Below are positions 1 to 9,091 of a stretch of DNA of 64,000 nt, piece by piece; within the stretch, counting starts at the first letter, position 1; each line of letters begins with the position of its first letter. Origin of the DNA: Phytophthora colocasiae (lineage: Eukaryota; Oomycota; Peronosporomycetes; Peronosporales; Peronosporaceae). The stretch is taken from NCBI GenBank assembly GCA_018806915.1, contig JAGKQI010000059.1, positions 186,001 through 250,000 on the forward strand. Direction: 5' to 3'. A model generated the notes under the pieces. That model saw only the letters and a program-made list of their open reading frames with translations. It did no database searches and had not been told where the DNA came from. Both the position numbers and the translations under genes were made by a program.

Positions 1-2343
1 TGCTTTGCTACAAGCCGACGCCGACGGGCGCGAACGCGTCATTGCGTTTGAGTCTCGGCAGCTCAAGGCTGCTGAGAAGAACTATCCAGTTCATGACAAG
101 GAGCTACTTGCGATGAAGTACGCTCTCGTCAAATTCAGGGTTCACCTGCTCGGCTCCAAGCCGTTTGTGATCTACACGGATCATGCGTCACTACGCATCA
201 CTACGCACAGCGACGCAGTCGCCTCACCTCTCGCAGAGGATGGCCCGATGGCTCTCCTTCTTTGCGGAGTATAACTTCGAGGTGAAGTACAAGCCTGGCA
301 GGCAGAACGTCCTCGCTGACGCGTTATCACGTCGCCCGGACTATGAGTTATCTCATGTCACCTCGGTGACGTCGTCCGTGACGGACATGGTTCGAGCAGC
401 GTACGCTCAGGATGACTCTTGTGTCGCGCTGCTGCAAGCTCTAGGGAGCGATGAGTTTAAGGACTCAAAGGTGACTCTGTCACGACGCCTAAAGGCGAGA
501 CTTCAACGCTATAGTCTGGAAGGCGGTCTGCTGTACTACAGCACGGGTCAGAATGACCCACCACGTGTGGTGGTTCCTCACGATGAGGACCTGAAGTATC
601 GTATCCTCTATGAGGCCCACGACACGCCAACAAGCGGCCACCTCGGTCGCGAGAAGACGTACGGCTCGGTGAGCTCCATGTACTGGTGGCCGAAGATGTA
701 CAAGTGGGTCAGCACATATGTGCGCACGTGCGAGACGTGTCAGCGGGTTAAACCCTCGCCGCATGCGGCTGCGCCTTTGGCGAGCTTACCTGTACCCTCT
801 GGGTGTTGGCAGTCCATGAGTATGGACTTCGTGTTTGGCCTGCCGAAGGATACGGCAGGCAACACGGGCGTTGTGGTCTTTGTTGACCGTCTGAGCAAGA
901 TGGCTCATCTAGCGGCTGTGCCGGACACCGTCGATGGTGCTGGTACAGCGACGATCTTCATCGATCGGGTCTTCCGCCAACATGGGCTGCCTGAGACCAT
1001 TGTCTCGGATCGAGATCCCCGTTTCACGGGTCACTTCTGGACGTCCGTCTTCAAGGTGCTGGGCACTCGACTGGACATGTCCACGGCGGACCATCCGCAG
1101 ACCGACGGTCAGACCGAACGCGTGAACCGCGTTCTGGAGGACATCCTCCGCAGCGTATGCGCTGAAACGCCGAAGCGTTGGAGCGCTATGCTCCCTCTCG
1201 TTGAGTTCTCAATGAACAACGCGGTGCATGCCTCGACAGGCTTCACCCCGTTCTACGTGAACGGCCTTGCGCATCCGCGCGTCCCGCTCACTCCGCCACG
1301 CGGTAGCCTTGGGCTTGGTGGGGGAGCGGCTGTGCCGTCGCTCGACTCCGAGCTTGCTGATTGATGTCAGCCCTCTTGCTGTTCGCAAGCAAGTCGATGA
1401 CTTCCTCTCGATGAGGCTTAGCGTCTTACGCCGTGTGCGTGACGCAATGGCTGAAAGCCAAGATGTTCAAAAGGAACAAGCTGATGCCAAAGGCAGAAGC
1501 AACATGTGGGAGTTCAAGGTCGGTGACCACGTTTTATTAAACGCTAAGAACCTGCCTACACACGCAGTGTCAGCCGTCTTCAAGACGAAGTTGCGGCCGC
1601 GCTTCATTGGACCGTTCACGGTCGTGACCAAGAAGGGCCTGGCATACACGCTTGACTTGCCAAAGCGTATGCGAACACATCCTGTGTTCTACGTGGGCTT
1701 GCTTAAGCCATATCGGGACCCTGCTCTTGTGAGTTCTGAGGCGCTGGCGCCGAGTCGGACGAAGGCTGCACGGCAGCAGGTGGCAGAGCCACAGGTGGTT
1801 GCATCCGAACCAACAGGTCTTGTCGATCCGGAGCAACGTGATGCTCGAGGTCATAGACCCGCTGATGCAGCACCAGAGGCGACTCAGATCGGTCCCCGCG
1901 ACTCTAGGTCTCCTCGAGACCAGTCGCTAAGCGATGGGTCGGATGACCGACGTGGTGGTCGTGCTCCTTCACCGAGCCGACGCGGGTCTGCAAGCAATGC
2001 AGCGCGTCTACACTCGCAGCGCGAGAACCCATCGACCGCTCGTCCTCCTCCTGCTCTGCTCGATGAGCAAGGTGAGCTTTACTATCACGTGGATCGCCTG
2101 ATGGCGCGGCGTCGTCGCCAAGGACACAACCAGTATCTGGTAAAGTGGCGAGGTTAACCTCACTCACAGAACTCGTGGGAGTTTGAGGTGCCACTACGGC
2201 AGGATTGCCCCGACGTCGTTGACGCGTATGATCGTGCACACCCGGTGTCAGACCGCCCGGTGGGCGTGCGACGGAGTCGCCGGGTGCTGCCACCTCCCAC
2301 TAAGGTGGGAGTCCACAGGGTCGTTGCTGAGCTCAGGCTCTGA
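1..2343 (+). pseudogene. pol: A0 pol: RNase H, integrase and chromodomain (broken)
   Basis: C-terminal half of a gypsy polyprotein that would copy and integrate the element. RNase H shows the KNYPVHDKELLAMKYAL and TDHASLR boxes and ends in DALSRRPDYE. Integrase has a zinc-binding HHCC region (GHLGREK ... CETCQRVKP) and the DDE residues in SMDFVFG, SDRDPRF and DGQTERVNR. A GPY/F-type module (FIGPFTVV) and a chromodomain (YHVDRLM ... VKWRG) follow. Lesions: a 10-nt tandem duplication of TCACTACGCA near 190-205 shifts the frame inside RNase H; a 4-nt gain near 1362 (GATTGATGTC), shared with A3, shifts it again after integrase; and TAA at 2155-2157 stops translation in the chromodomain, whose homology continues to 2343. 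Confidence 0.9.
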
Positions 2344-3178
2344 CCCGTAGCTGCAATACCTGCAGCGAGCACGTCGGTGCCATCGACGTGGCATCGAATG
2401 CTCAAACTGCAAGCGCAGTAGAGCTACATGCGCCTCGCGCGCGTGTTTCAAGGGTCTTTGACCCCTTTAACAACACTGGCCTATGGTCCGGAGCTTCGCG
2501 ATCATGAAGCGAAGATGGTTCGTGATGAACAACCGTCTTAATGACATTCTGTCTAAGCGACAAGTGGTGATGGAAACGGATTCTATCCGATCACCTGACG
2601 CTAGAAGCGTTCAATGGGTATGACTATATCATGAGGCACTGTGGATGCCAGGGATGCCAATGCATTGGACCCCGCATGCTGCATAGCAGTAGGAGGTAGG
2701 TAAGCTCCTCCTGAGCGACAGCTTAGCTGTCTGGTGCTCGTTGTCGTGTCTACGACTGTGCTGAGCACGTGTATTCACAAGACACAGTGTCGGTGACACA
2801 TAGTGGCGCTTGCGCCTGCTTCAAGGACAACTTGGGCATCAAGCCCTGCACACAGTGCTCATCCGAGGGTCACATTAACTGTGAAGCGAGTGGGCCCCAC
2901 TGCTGTGTGGTTCTTGGAACCGTTGGTAGCCTGGAAGGCTTGCCCTATGGATCATTGATCCAGTGATATCGTCGATACGCCACTTGTGGCCTTCTCCCCA
3001 CGCCCGTAGAGTCCCTTGACTCGAGCCAGTAGGCTCCTATGCTTGGTAAGCATTGGGCCCAAGTGTGTGCCAAGTGGCATCGCGTACGGATGCGTGTAAC
3101 ACGCACGAGAGACAGCGCCGTCCGCGCAAGGCAAGGTGCCGTGGCCATCGGCCGATAATCGCGTCGTGTGTTTACACT
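2344..3178 (+). other. A0 3' non-coding region
   Basis: About 0.83 kb between the decayed chromodomain and the hairpin before the polypurine tract. I see no convincing coding sequence on either strand; the longest minus-strand frame here (to 3301) runs into the LTR and has low-complexity composition. In A1-A4 the equivalent interval holds a conserved antisense gene, so its absence marks A0 as a separate subfamily. Confidence 0.6.
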
Positions 3179-3215
3179 TTCCGGATACAGTATCCGGAAT
3201 CTTGGTGGGGGAGAG
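3179..3215 (+). promoter_or_regulatory. Hairpin and polypurine tract before the A0 3' LTR
   Basis: A perfect 10-bp inverted repeat (TTCCGGATAC, one-base loop, GTATCCGGAA; 3179-3199) stands directly before the plus-strand primer TCTTGGTGGGGGAGAG (3200-3215), which abuts the LTR start TGTAAC. The polypurine tract primes plus-strand DNA synthesis in LTR elements. The role of the hairpin is unknown; similar palindromes occur at this place in A1, A3 and F. Confidence 0.7.
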
Positions 3216-3637
3216 TGTAACGGGGATGTTACACGAATGTTTCTCGTTGGTGTGTGACACACGTGGATACATTTATGTGGGTACATAATGGTGTGTGACA
3301 CTCAAGGATACATTTATGTGGGTACACAATGGTGTGGCACACACGAGTAGATACGTGGATGGCCTCAGAGCCTCACGTTGCATTTTGATTAGGATTTAGT
3401 ATGTTAGATACTAAATCCGTTACATTTGGGATTAGGGCAATAAAGTCAATAAAAATCAGTTTGCATTTTACATAGTTAGTGTTAGTCCTTTGTTATAGGG
3501 ACACTGACTCTGTGAGTCCCGTATTAAGTGGACTACTTGGTTCTTGTATAGAACCGAAGGCAAGTGCCTTGCAAGCAGGACTCTACGAGTCAACTAAACT
3601 TCCTCTGTGCCGTGCACACCTACGCAGCCCCGCTGCA
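3216..3637 (+). repeat. 3' LTR of A0
   Basis: A 422-bp LTR from TGTAACGGGG to GCTGCA. Its second half is clearly homologous to the LTRs of A1-A4, including the GGATTTAGTAT/ATACTAAATCC hairpin, the AATAAA signal and the conserved segment before GCAGCCCCGCTGCA. The first half differs and holds a 41-bp tandem duplication of a GGATACATTTATG segment (copies starting at 3265 and 3306). Confidence 0.9.
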
Positions 3638-5472
3638 GCCCGCACCACCGCTCGGGTGGGTGCTGCCGGGGCGCTGGCCGGTGCCTTTTGTCTGTATTTC
3701 GATCCGAACGCAGATTTACGCTGTCTGCTTTTCGCCCGTTCCCGGGCCCGAAGTACTTCCTCCAGTTCATCGACGTCGCTCAGCCGGAGTAGGGTCAGCC
3801 GATCAGCTAACTCCGGATCTCCCAATGTCTCGATGTAGTGGTCTACATGTTCCCGGCGGGCCTTGGGGTTCCCATCCTTGATCTTTAGTCTAGCACGTAA
3901 AGCCGCCACGTTGAGCCGGTAGAGATAATCGAGAGGAGTTTCTTCCGATCGCTTGCGAGCGTGATAGTATTGCCACGCGACCGACATACCCAACCCACAA
4001 TATTGGGTCTGGAAACTGTCCAACAGATCCGCCCACTTGGTTTTCGTCGTTCGACTGAGCTGCTTATACCAGTTCTTTGCCGGTCCCACCATCAGATCTG
4101 CAAACGTGAGGCATTTCTCTTCTTCCGTAGCCTGATCGCGCTGGAACGCTGACTTGACCTTACTGATCCAGGCCCGAGCGCGATCTTCGTCCAGATCTTT
4201 ACCCGCAAAATCTTTCAGATCCGAGATCGCTGAGATCCGGACCCGCTGGATCATCGACGATCCTCCTTGACCGATCGCCGCGGATGCGATCGCTGCTCGG
4301 CTCGACGTCTGTCCACCGGAACTTGGTATGCCCAGATCGTCCGGATCGTATTCCCATGCATCCGGATCCGAGGCCGTGACGGACTCCATTTCAACATCCA
4401 ACTCCCCTTTGATCGGCGATCAGGGTGTCGCGAGATTCCGTTCTTTCAAGAAACGATCCATCGCCATTTGAAAGTAGTCGTCCAACTTGTTGCTCGATCC
4501 AGTGGAATTAGTCGTCGGCGCGGTCTGGTCCGTCCGGATCCGGCGATTTTCTTGTTGATCGGGCATCTTGACCTCCAGCTTCGCAGCCACCGATCGCGTA
4601 TCCTGTTTCTTCATACGCGATTTCAGGAACTTGGCGCCGGAGGGCCCTAACGACATGCGTTGCAGCCTTCTCGGGCTATCTGAGTCTGGTTCCGAGGTCG
4701 CTGACGCGTAGCATGACGACCCAGTCTGATAGCCTGGGTCGGGCGTCAGTGGGCGCTCGCCGACCAAGATCTTGAGGGAATCGAATAGATCATGGGTCGC
4801 AGATTGAATCGCTTGCAGTTCCAAGTCAAATAGAGAGTTTGGGTCGAACTCTCCAGCCACCAAACCAGCTTCTTGGAGCAGATCAAGTAGGATCTTCACC
4901 GCGTTCAGGCGGTCAGAGCTAGTCAGGGGCTTCGACACTGGGCCGGTGAGGTTACCGATCTGGCGGACTTGTATGATCGTAAGAACAGGATCGTTAAGCA
5001 AGGTCTCGCTTAGCCTCTTCCTGTAGTAGGCCTGCTCGATCGCGTCCTTGGTGATCGTTGATCCTGGGTTGATCACATCTTCTGGCTCTGAGTCTGGAGC
5101 TTTCAATTTCGTCCGGGTGCTCTTGATCTTCTTTTTCTTGGTCGATCTTGAGGCAACAGTGGACTTGGTGAGCAGATTAGGTTTCAGCTTTGCTGATTCC
5201 TTATCGCTCGTGTGCGGATCTCGATTCTCATCGAGATCCGCAATGGCCCTCGAAGGGGCCTTGGGAGGAATTCGAGGTTTTTCTTCGAGATCTGGATTGC
5301 GATCCAGGTCTGCCTCGTGCCTGTCAGTAAAGATCCTCCCAGAACTTTGCTGATCTGTGGATCTTTCCGTTTTAAGCGATGCCTCCGTCGATCCAACCTT
5401 CGTAGGAACTTCCCCTTGTTCTTCTTTAATCTTGACATCTTCTTGGGACTCACGGTGATATCCTCGGTTCAA
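3638..5472 (-). pseudogene. gag: C0 gag (nonsense mutation, 3' end lost)
   Basis: Structural capsid polyprotein, read right to left. It matches C1 gag almost along its length: a charged, Lys/Glu-rich N-terminal half, then the capsid-like part (LKDFAGKDLDEDRARAWISK, YRLNVAALRARLKIKDG). It stops at the A0 junction at APTRAVVRA, before the zinc knuckles. A single change converts CGA of C1 (...NLATPRSPIK) to TGA at about 4417-4419, cutting the protein after NLATP. No ATG is obvious at the N-terminus: the frame opens at TTG, and the C1 candidate ATG (Met-Lys-Thr-Glu) is Leu-Lys-Thr-Glu here. Confidence 0.88.
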
Positions 5473-5473
5473 A

Positions 5474-5490
5474 TCCGGGCACGCGCACCA
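5474..5490 (-). other. C0 primer-binding site
   Basis: On the minus strand, TGGTGCGCGTGCCCGGA lies one base from the LTR end. It is complementary to the 3' end of a tRNA (the CCA tail plus acceptor stem), the usual primer for minus-strand DNA. The same site is used by C1 (41353) and D (13992). Confidence 0.8.
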
Positions 5491-5491
5491 T

Positions 5492-6874
5492 TGTGGTGGA
5501 GCGGATCTGCCAAAATCTCGTTAGGGCAGGTCCCGATCACCACTTGCGCCCAGACACCGACTAACGGAGGGGGTCCCCCGATGATCCGTGATCTAGCTGT
5601 GTGTAGTATCCACCTTGTGTACCCGTCGGTAGGCGGGTTACGCTCTTCCAGGCGACTTCTGAAGGTGTCTTGTAGGTCGGAAGAAGGTCTTGGGTGACGC
5701 AGGGGTTTGAGGCGGCGTGGAAGTTCTTCACTCCACCTCGGGGTACTTGGTCCCGGTCGTAGGCGAGTTCTCGAGCCTCGATCCGGGTGCCTGGTTCTTG
5801 ATCCAGGTCTTCCAACAGTCCAATGTTCGAGATTCAGTCCCTTCCTTTCCGTTGTTTTCCGCTTCCGATAGCGGGGGTCTTGAGGGGGTGAGATTCGACG
5901 GGATCCTTAGGCTAAACAACCCCGATCCGATGTATGCACTTAAAGGATAGTTCACTAGATAGGGCAAAGCTGGCCAATATATTATCCAGACTTAACCGCT
6001 ATACTAGGTCACGTATCCTTACCTTCCTGACGCTTGTAGGGCCAATGTAGTTCCCGGTTCCAGGCGTAGCGAAGACACTTGAGTGGTTCAGGGCAAATTC
6101 GAGTCTGTTTATGGTTATTCCTATGCCTACTAATCCCATCCTGATTTACCATCCTACGATCACATGACACTGGCTACATAGCTGATCCCTAGCTTGGTTC
6201 CCCTAACCCTGATCGTGAGCCGATTCCGTACTTAACCGAAGCTTGATCTCGCACTTAACTGAAGCTTAATCTCGCACTTAACCGAAACTTGATCTCGCAC
6301 TTAACCGAAGCTTGATCTCGCACTTAACCGAAGCTTGATCTCGCACTTAACCGAAGCTTGATCTCGCACTTAATCGGGACTTGATCGCTGCCTGATCCCG
6401 CTTGGTAATCCTTCGAAGAATCCGGATCAGGCCACCAGAAGAGTCTGCGTCGCGCCTGGGGCTGAGCTTGATCCGGAGCTGATCTCGTACTTATACGGGA
6501 GAGGATCACTGCGTGATCCTGCGTGATCCCGCTTCGTCGCCGCCCGGGGAAGTAGGATCGCGCTGTTAGAGGCTTCGGGGCGCCAGGGTAAGCCGATCGT
6601 GCTCACTTGGGACCCCATCATCGCTGATCGCGCGAGAACATCCTTGATTTCCCCATTCTTCCTCCGGCAGGATTCGGATCACCCACGAACACCGCTCCAC
6701 TTGCTCCTCCGCCGGTGTCTCCGTTGCCTGTTCCCCGGCGGGACCCATCGTATCTTCGTCTGATTCGACCCAGATCCGGGGATCACAGGTCCCCCCTGTC
6801 GCTCGTTCCGACTCTATTCGGGTTCGTGGCTGATATCGCCTCTCCGGGAAAATTTTTTCGTCCGCTTCACCACA
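5492..6874 (-). repeat. 5' LTR of C0
   Basis: A 1,383-bp LTR bounded by inverted TGTGGTG/CACCACA ends, matching the C1 LTRs in blocks (the AGAGTCGGA and AGCGACAGGGG region near its start, the ATAACCATAAACAGA region, and the CGCTCCACCACA end). It carries a 23-bp minisatellite that the C1 LTRs lack. No gene of its own is seen in it. Confidence 0.85.
6231..6385. repeat. 23-bp minisatellite inside the C0 LTR
   Basis: Six tandem copies of CTTAACCGAAGCTTGATCTCGCA start at 6231, 6254, 6277, 6300, 6323 and 6346, followed by a degraded partial copy. Units differ by one to three bases. The array has no spacers, so it is a minisatellite and not a CRISPR array. Confidence 0.95.
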
Positions 6875-6969
6875 TCTGCATCAGCGCTGGCAAAGGCACT
6901 GAACCTGGTGTTGTCACCGTTGGAGGCTGGTGACGCTGAGCAACGTGCTGATGAGCTCCGTCAGCTCTG

Positions 6970-7163
6970 GCGTGTCTCGTGGGGAAAGACGGCGTGCGCC
7001 CTGACCCAGAGAAGGTCAGAGTGATCAATGAATGGCCCACGCCATCCAATGTGAAGGAACTGAGACAGTTCCTAGGGCTTGCCACGTACTTGTGCAAGTA
7101 CGTGGACAACTATGCGGGCAAGATTCGCCCGTTGTCACAGCTTCTTAGGAAAGAAGCTGAGTG
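6970..7163 (+). pseudogene. pol: F reverse transcriptase fragment
   Basis: About 65 codons from the C-terminal part of a gypsy RT: GKDGVRPDPEKVRVINEWP, then a WPTPSNVKELRQFLGLATYL-like segment and LSQLLRKEAE. This is the stretch that follows the YxDD box in A1 (RADPAKVKAIVDWPVP ... LGLANYLHKYS). It is truncated at both ends and cannot make a working enzyme. Confidence 0.85.
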
Positions 7164-7576
7164 CGCGGACGCTTCGAGCTTGAAGCGTCCGAGGCCTCAT
7201 CACGAGGTCGTCGAGAACCCACGGGTGGGTCTGACGTGTCTTCGGACGAAGACACGGGAGCGGGAGCCTTGACATCAACCTCCCCCTCCTCGACATCCTC
7301 GTCGTAGTCGAGGATGTCTTCGTAGTCCTCTCCAAAGAGTTCTTTGAGAGGGACAGCAGGATTCTTCATCTCTGCTAGAAAAGAAGACTTCTTCTTCTTC
7401 TCATGCTTCTCCTTATGGAGAGCACGGAATTTGGTGACAGAGAGTTTCTCTGTCGAACCGCTGGAAGCAGCAGTGCTAGTGGGCACTGCTGAGGTCGTTG
7501 TTCCTGCTGCAGAGGCAGCAGGTGAGGCTTGCGCGTCCGCAGAAGCGGACGGAGGCGTGGGCGTTGGCGAGTCCAT
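7145..7576 (-). CDS. F antisense ORF, C-terminally truncated
   Basis: A minus-strand ORF of 143 codons beginning with ATG about 100 bp inside the 3' LTR and reading towards pol. The protein starts MDSPTPTPPSASADAQ, has an Ala/Ser/Thr-rich N-terminus, a basic patch (HKEKHEKKKKSS), an acidic patch (DYDEDVEEGEVDV) and a basic KRPRT near the end. The last few codons run into the RT fragment, so the original C-terminus is lost. I recognise no family. Its place and strand match the antisense genes of A and C1, and EEGEV also occurs in the A protein; both may be chance resemblances in low-complexity sequence. Confidence 0.5.
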   Translation of the reverse strand: MDSPTPTPPSASADAQASPAASAAGTTTSAVPTSTAASSGSTEKLSVTKFRALHKEKHEKKKKSSFLAEMKNPAVPLKELFGEDYEDILDYDEDVEEGEVDVKAPAPVSSSEDTSDPPVGSRRPRDEASDASSSKRPRTQLLS

Positions 7577-7635
7577 TGCGAAATGAACTCGGATTTCTCT
7601 CGGGGACTTGACGGTCTTGTCAAGTTCTGTTGATT

Positions 7636-7677
7636 GACGTATCGGGACCGATACGTCGAATCTTAACGGGGGGATGG
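7636..7677 (+). promoter_or_regulatory. Hairpin and polypurine tract before the F LTR
   Basis: GACGTATCGG (7636-7645) and CCGATACGTC (7648-7657) form a perfect 10-bp stem with a two-base loop. The polypurine tract AACGGGGGGATGG (7665-7677) then abuts the LTR. The arrangement copies that of A0. Confidence 0.7.
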
Positions 7678-8068
7678 TGTAACGGGGTTACACGTACAAG
7701 TGGTTGTACCACTTGTAACTCTAACAGTTAGGATAACTGTTAGAGGTTGGAAACGGGCCTCAGACCTTGGTGTGTTGTACACATCAATGGCTACATGGGC
7801 GAACCACATTATTGGGTGGTTCGTGTGCATTTGTGCATATTATTCGTAGAAAGCAACGAGTTTCTACCAATCACTGAGCAGAGTTTCTGCCAACCACACG
7901 TTGGCAGACTCTTTAGAAATAGATAACAAACAGTTTTAGGAGGTCCATAATTGGCTTGTGCCAAATTCAATAACAGTTCTCATTTTACGGTATTTTGCAG
8001 TTTAATTTAGTTATATTTTATTTAATTATACTTATTTAAATAAGTATACTTAAATTAAGTCTATTCTA

Positions 8069-8679
8069 CCCGCATCGCCCCTATCATTGCCGACATGGTG
8101 GATTGTGGTTATGCAAAGCATGTGTAATGGGGAAGGGGTAAATTACAAAGATTTAGCTGCCAGCACATGAAGAATTATCTAGTCCGCATCTTCATCGAGC
8201 GTAAGGTCCTGCTCTTCTCGCACTGATCCGCCGACAACCCCCAATTTCTTCAGCTTTTCGACCAGTTCAGGAATATCTACGTCGCTGTCCGAAGTTTCGT
8301 CTTCATGTACTCGTGTATCACCAAGAAAACCAACTCGGGCAAATCCTCCTACAATGGTAGCTGTTGTCAGGCTTTCTATCGCTTTGCTACAGTGTAGTGT
8401 CATGAACAAGGTCCAGAAAAAGCAGTTGTGCTTATATGTAAATGACGTACGGCTGTAGGTTTTTGGCTTCCTACCCGTGCCAGTGATGCATTGGCGCCCC
8501 ATAGCAGATCTGGATCACGAAGCAGAATCAAAAATGAGTGTCAGCTACGTTTTAGCTGCGCCGGTATAGCATTTTAGTGCGGGCAGTAACCCTCAACAGA
8601 TGATCTCTATTCGGGTTCCTATTGGATGACTTGGTCTGTCGGCAATGAGAAAACGTCGGCAATGGTAGGGGCGATGCGG
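8069..8679. mobile_element. 611-bp DNA transposon with TA duplication
   Basis: Terminal inverted repeats of about 26 bp: CCGCATCGCCCCTATCATTG at the left and its near-perfect complement at the right. The element is flanked by TA on both sides (8067-8068, 8680-8681). The undisrupted site is in this window: the F LTR copy near 58683-58693 reads CTATTCTAATTGC with one TA and no insert. TA targets and the C-terminal transposase piece inside suggest the Tc1/mariner/pogo group. Confidence 0.85.
8179..8502 (-). pseudogene. Possible pogo-like transposase, C-terminal fragment
   Basis: A 107-codon minus-strand frame inside the TA-flanked element. The segment TTATIVGGFARVGFLGD resembles the C-terminal 'TI..CF..aGF' segment found after the DDE domain in pogo/Tigger transposases, followed by an acidic tail with DSDVDIPELVEKLKKLG. 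No DDE catalytic region remains. The identification rests on this short resemblance and on the TA duplication. Confidence 0.35.
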
Positions 8680-8794
8680 TAATTGCACGCTTCCTCATAT
8701 ACGTAAGCACACGTGTACGCCACCTAATAGGTCTAGGTAGACCCATTACACCGGATACCCATTTCATATTATAACTGCGTTTTTAGGAGGTTGT

Positions 8795-9076
8795 TGTTGC
8801 AGGTGATCCAATACGATCCCGCAATGATTACGGTAAGATGTTTACGCCACCGATGATTAGACGAGTAGGATGATTGGACGAGTACAGAATGTTGGTGATT
8901 GGATGCACCAAATGATTGGATGCAGACCAGGTAGAGAAAACAGTGTAAGCTCATATCAATCAATCACTTCTGAATTTCCATTCTACCCCTCAAGTGACTT
9001 CCCTCGCCTCGGCCTCCTCGCCCCAAGCTTCGGCAGTCCTCCCCTCGCAAGACAACCTCTACCACGACCTTCTTCA
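8795..9076 (+). repeat. Copia 5' LTR
   Basis: Begins TGTTGCAGGTGATCC and ends CTTCTTCA. It contains several ATGATTGGA-type short repeats near 8850-8920. A reading frame open from 8994 continues into gag. Confidence 0.95.
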
Positions 9077-9091
9077 GGTTATGAGCCCAAG
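9077..9091 (+). other. Copia primer-binding site, half-tRNA type
   Basis: GGTTATGAGCCCAAG starts directly after the LTR. From memory, it resembles the complement of the initiator-Met tRNA anticodon arm (GGTTATGGGCCCAG) rather than a tRNA 3' end. Drosophila copia is primed by such a tRNA half. The gag ATG (9081) lies inside this site. Confidence 0.65.

Larger units (their letters stand above)
1..3637 (+). mobile_element. Ty3/gypsy element A0, 3' part
   Basis: The 3' portion of a chromodomain gypsy element; its 5' end lies outside the window. Order: RNase H, integrase, chromodomain, about 0.87 kb of non-coding 3' region, hairpin, polypurine tract, 3' LTR ending in GCTGCA at 3637. The DNA after the LTR is an antisense family C gag, so A0 was inserted into element C0; a possible target duplication on this side would be GCCCG (3638-3642), but the partner side is not visible. 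Pol is about as similar to A1-A4 as they are to each other, but the region after the chromodomain is unrelated to theirs and lacks their antisense gene. Confidence 0.9.
3638..6874 (-). mobile_element. Ty3/gypsy element C0, 5' part
   Basis: Minus-strand 5' LTR (5492-6874), primer-binding site and most of gag of an element related to C1 (39836-53860). It is cut within gag by A0, so pol and the 3' LTR are outside the window or lost. On the right it ends at ACCACA (the inverted LTR start TGTGGTGAAGCG) against a gypsy F reverse-transcriptase fragment, so C0 appears to have landed in F. Confidence 0.85.
6875..8750 (+). mobile_element. Ty3/gypsy element F, internally deleted 3' part
   Basis: A remnant with a short reverse-transcriptase fragment, an antisense ORF, hairpin, polypurine tract and a 3' LTR (7678-8750) interrupted by a DNA transposon. 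RT is joined directly to the antisense region near 7160, so RNase H and integrase have been deleted. The first 90 bp (6875-6966) show nothing I recognise. A second piece of the same LTR is at 58448-58760. Confidence 0.75.
7678..8750 (+). repeat. 3' LTR of F, split by a DNA transposon
   Basis: Begins TGTAACGGGGTTACACG and ends ACCCATTACA. Without the 611-bp insert at 8069-8679 it is about 460 bp. It is rich in inverted repeats: 7695-7717 (9-bp arms), 7721-7743 (10-bp arms CTAACAGTTA/TAACTGTTAG), an 8-bp CTGCCAAC/GTTGGCAG hairpin near 7885-7907, and a perfect 22-bp palindrome centred on TTTAAA near 8038. The copy at 58448-58760 preserves the later palindromes. Confidence 0.8.

Noticed and set aside
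2945..3301. Two overlapping minus-strand ORFs at the A0 3' end
   Set aside because: They run across the polypurine tract into the LTR, have tandem-repeat and low-complexity sequence, and no counterpart in other copies.
6231..6385. Regular short repeats resembling a CRISPR array
   Set aside because: The 23-bp units are directly adjacent with no spacers and lie inside an LTR of a eukaryotic element; this is a minisatellite.
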